From Bacteroidia bacterium (GTDB lineage: Bacteria > Bacteroidota > Bacteroidia > Chitinophagales > Saprospiraceae): 64,000 nucleotides of DNA. Position numbers and translations under genes: made by a program. Positions 62,795 to 64,000 of this stretch are shown piece by piece (the first letter of the stretch is position 1; every line of letters starts with the position of its first letter). The notes below the pieces were generated by a model, which saw only the letters and a program-made list of their open reading frames with translations, ran no database searches and was not told the origin of the DNA. The stretch covers positions 1 to 64,000 of the forward strand of contig JAUIKE010000013.1 of NCBI GenBank assembly GCA_030430845.1, written 5' to 3'.

Positions 62795-64000
62795 TCAAAA
62801 ACTATTTTCCTGCCCCAGCGAAAGGAAAATCCCCAGAAACAGGAACCTCCTCGCTGCAGGATCTACTGGAATGGATGAGAACTGTCCATCCAGCCCTGGC
62901 TGTGTACTGAAACGCCGACCGAATTGCTGATCGAGCCCGAGAACATTACTCACCGAGACATACACGATGGTAAAATTCCCAAACCAATTGGTCAGATAAC
63001 TGGCATTCAGACTCAGATCATGGTAAGAGGGCGTGCGCTCGGCATGAAAATCCGGTGAATTGGGATCGTTAAATGGCCTAGGACTGCCGTAAGAGTAGGT
63101 CCAGCCTATCATGGTATTCATTTTGGGTACCCACTGCTTGTATACCAGCGACAAATTATGGGCAGAAGCAAATGCAGGGGTTGATTCCTCCGGGAAGTCT
63201 CGATACAGTCGCTTCGTATCTAAAAAGCTGTAGGACAGCCAATAGTCCACATTTTTTAGGGTCTTTTTATCTCTAAAAAACAGGTCGATACCGCGTGCAA
63301 AGCCGTAGCCTCCATTGTTGGGCTGAGCCCGGGGGCCGCTCATACGCACGAGTTGATCGTAATTTTTTTCATAAGCCTCTATCCGGAAAATCCGGTCGTT
63401 GTGGATCTTTTGGAAGTTGAGGATAAAATGGCTGGATTGCTCATAATCCAGTTCTGTGGATATAGCGAGTGGTCCGTTTTCAGGTTGTTGCAAAAAAGAG
63501 CCGTAAGCAAAAGATAACTGACTGTAATCGCCTGTTTTGTACGCCACAGACCAACGTGGGCTTAAGCGGCCTTTGTCCAAAATGCTGCTGTACTCCATTC
63601 TCAGGCCCCCTCTGGTGAGCCATCGTTTGCTTATTTTGACATTCGCCTCGGCAAATCCGGCTAGGTAATTATTGCTCAGAAAAGGATTCCAATGAAAGCC
63701 GTCGTTTTCCTGGTAAGATTGCTCAAAGTCCTGCCGCCAGTATTCTCCACCCATTTTCAGGGAAAAATGATTATTGGCGGTAAAGGTCCAACGGTTTTTT
63801 AATTGAAAAGAACGTTCCCGGTTTTTCAGAAAAAAGGACTCACTGATCTCATCCGTATCATCGGTATAGGCCATTCCGGCAAAGAAGGCCCAGCGGTCGT
63901 CCAGCACCTCCTGGTAGGAGGTATTCAGGAAAATATTGCGGTTGTGCAGATCCAAGCGGGTAAGCTGAAGATCTTGTGCCCGTGGATAGTCCAGTGCCAG
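62795..64000 (-). CDS. TonB-dependent receptor, C-terminal part (runs off the window)
   Basis: The frame is open from the stop at 62795 to the window edge, so at least 401 residues are visible and the start is outside. Alternating beta strands with aromatic ends (FSLKMGGEYWRQDFEQSY, GYGFARGIDLFFRDKK, NTMIGWTYSYGSPRPF, SLNASYLTNWFGNFTIVYVS) and the last segment RRFLFLGIFLSLGQENSF fit the outer-membrane barrel of a TonB-dependent receptor (probably with a CarboxypepD_reg start, not seen here). It imports a bulky nutrient or siderophore; the ligand cannot be told. Confidence 0.82.
   Translation of the reverse strand: MALDYPRAQDLQLTRLDLHNRNIFLNTSYQEVLDDRWAFFAGMAYTDDTDEISESFFLKNRERSFQLKNRWTFTANNHFSLKMGGEYWRQDFEQSYQENDGFHWNPFLSNNYLAGFAEANVKISKRWLTRGGLRMEYSSILDKGRLSPRWSVAYKTGDYSQLSFAYGSFLQQPENGPLAISTELDYEQSSHFILNFQKIHNDRIFRIEAYEKNYDQLVRMSGPRAQPNNGGYGFARGIDLFFRDKKTLKNVDYWLSYSFLDTKRLYRDFPEESTPAFASAHNLSLVYKQWVPKMNTMIGWTYSYGSPRPFNDPNSPDFHAERTPSYHDLSLNASYLTNWFGNFTIVYVSVSNVLGLDQQFGRRFSTQPGLDGQFSSIPVDPAARRFLFLGIFLSLGQENSF

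Noticed and set aside
1-64000. tRNA or rRNA genes
   Set aside because: I saw no cloverleaf with a GTTCGA-type T-loop and no rRNA-like block; a tRNA search program would settle it.

Overview
The window looks like a chromosomal segment of a member of the Bacteroidota, probably of the Saprospiria (Lewinella/Haliscomenobacter-like) group. Evidence for this is two LytS/LytTR two-component pairs, a TonB-dependent receptor, a BlaI/M56 pair, many small lipoproteins with short lipoboxes, a TM2-SHOCT protein, and moderate GC with AT-rich intergenic DNA. The lineage is inferred from gene content only. No rRNA or tRNA gene is visible.

Layout. 1-12.8 kb is ordinary chromosome: TM2/TPR protein, alpha/beta hydrolase, lipoprotein plus LytS kinase plus LytTR regulator, SDR dehydrogenase, RarA, a secreted protein, alkaline phosphatase, acyl-CoA dehydrogenase and a small lipoprotein. 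Strong intergenic hairpins separate several of these. 12.8-36.6 kb is a type III-A CRISPR-Cas island: a WYL regulator divergent from cas6, then cas10/csm1-csm2-csm3-csm4-csm5, an OLD-like ATPase with a TOPRIM-like C-terminus, and a CARF-HEPN effector with an extra C-terminal domain. CRISPR array 1 (37-bp repeats) follows. Next comes a separate adaptation cluster: PD-(D/E)XK-like protein, RecD-like helicase, Cas1, a CRISPR-associated primase-polymerase of the VirE_N/BT4734 type, and Cas2 with an N-terminal extension. Array 2, a nucleotidyltransferase two-gene module, a cas2 3-prime remnant with a duplicated leader, and array 3 (repeats of both array-1 and array-2 type) complete the island. The ends of the arrays are crowded with dispersed repeats and solitary CRISPR repeats.

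36.6-44.7 kb is a spacer region: a 1498-aa secreted coiled-coil/beta-propeller protein, an M56 (BlaR1-like) and BlaI pair with two visible BlaI-type operators, a hydrolase lipoprotein and a Uma2 pseudogene. 44.8-58 kb is a second, complete type I (I-B-like) system: WYL regulator, cas6, cas5, cas3, a probable large subunit, cas7, an antisense Uma2 gene, cas4, cas1, cas2 and a 53-repeat array of 30-bp repeats ending in ATTGAAAC. 58.2-64 kb returns to chromosome: two exported proteins, a second LytTR/LytS pair, a TPR protein and the 3-prime end of a TonB-dependent receptor that runs off the window.

How it works together (inference from families). The type I system would adapt with Cas4-Cas1-Cas2 and degrade DNA with Cascade-Cas3. 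The type III-A system would cleave RNA through Csm3 and make cyclic oligoadenylate with the intact GGDD of Cas10, which would switch on the CARF-HEPN RNase. Its HD nuclease motif looks lost (HH in place of HD). The primase-polymerase/helicase/Cas1/Cas2 cluster would feed the three 37-bp-repeat arrays. The most unusual items are that adaptation cluster, the ATPase inside the csm operon, the three-part CARF effector and the recombined array 3.
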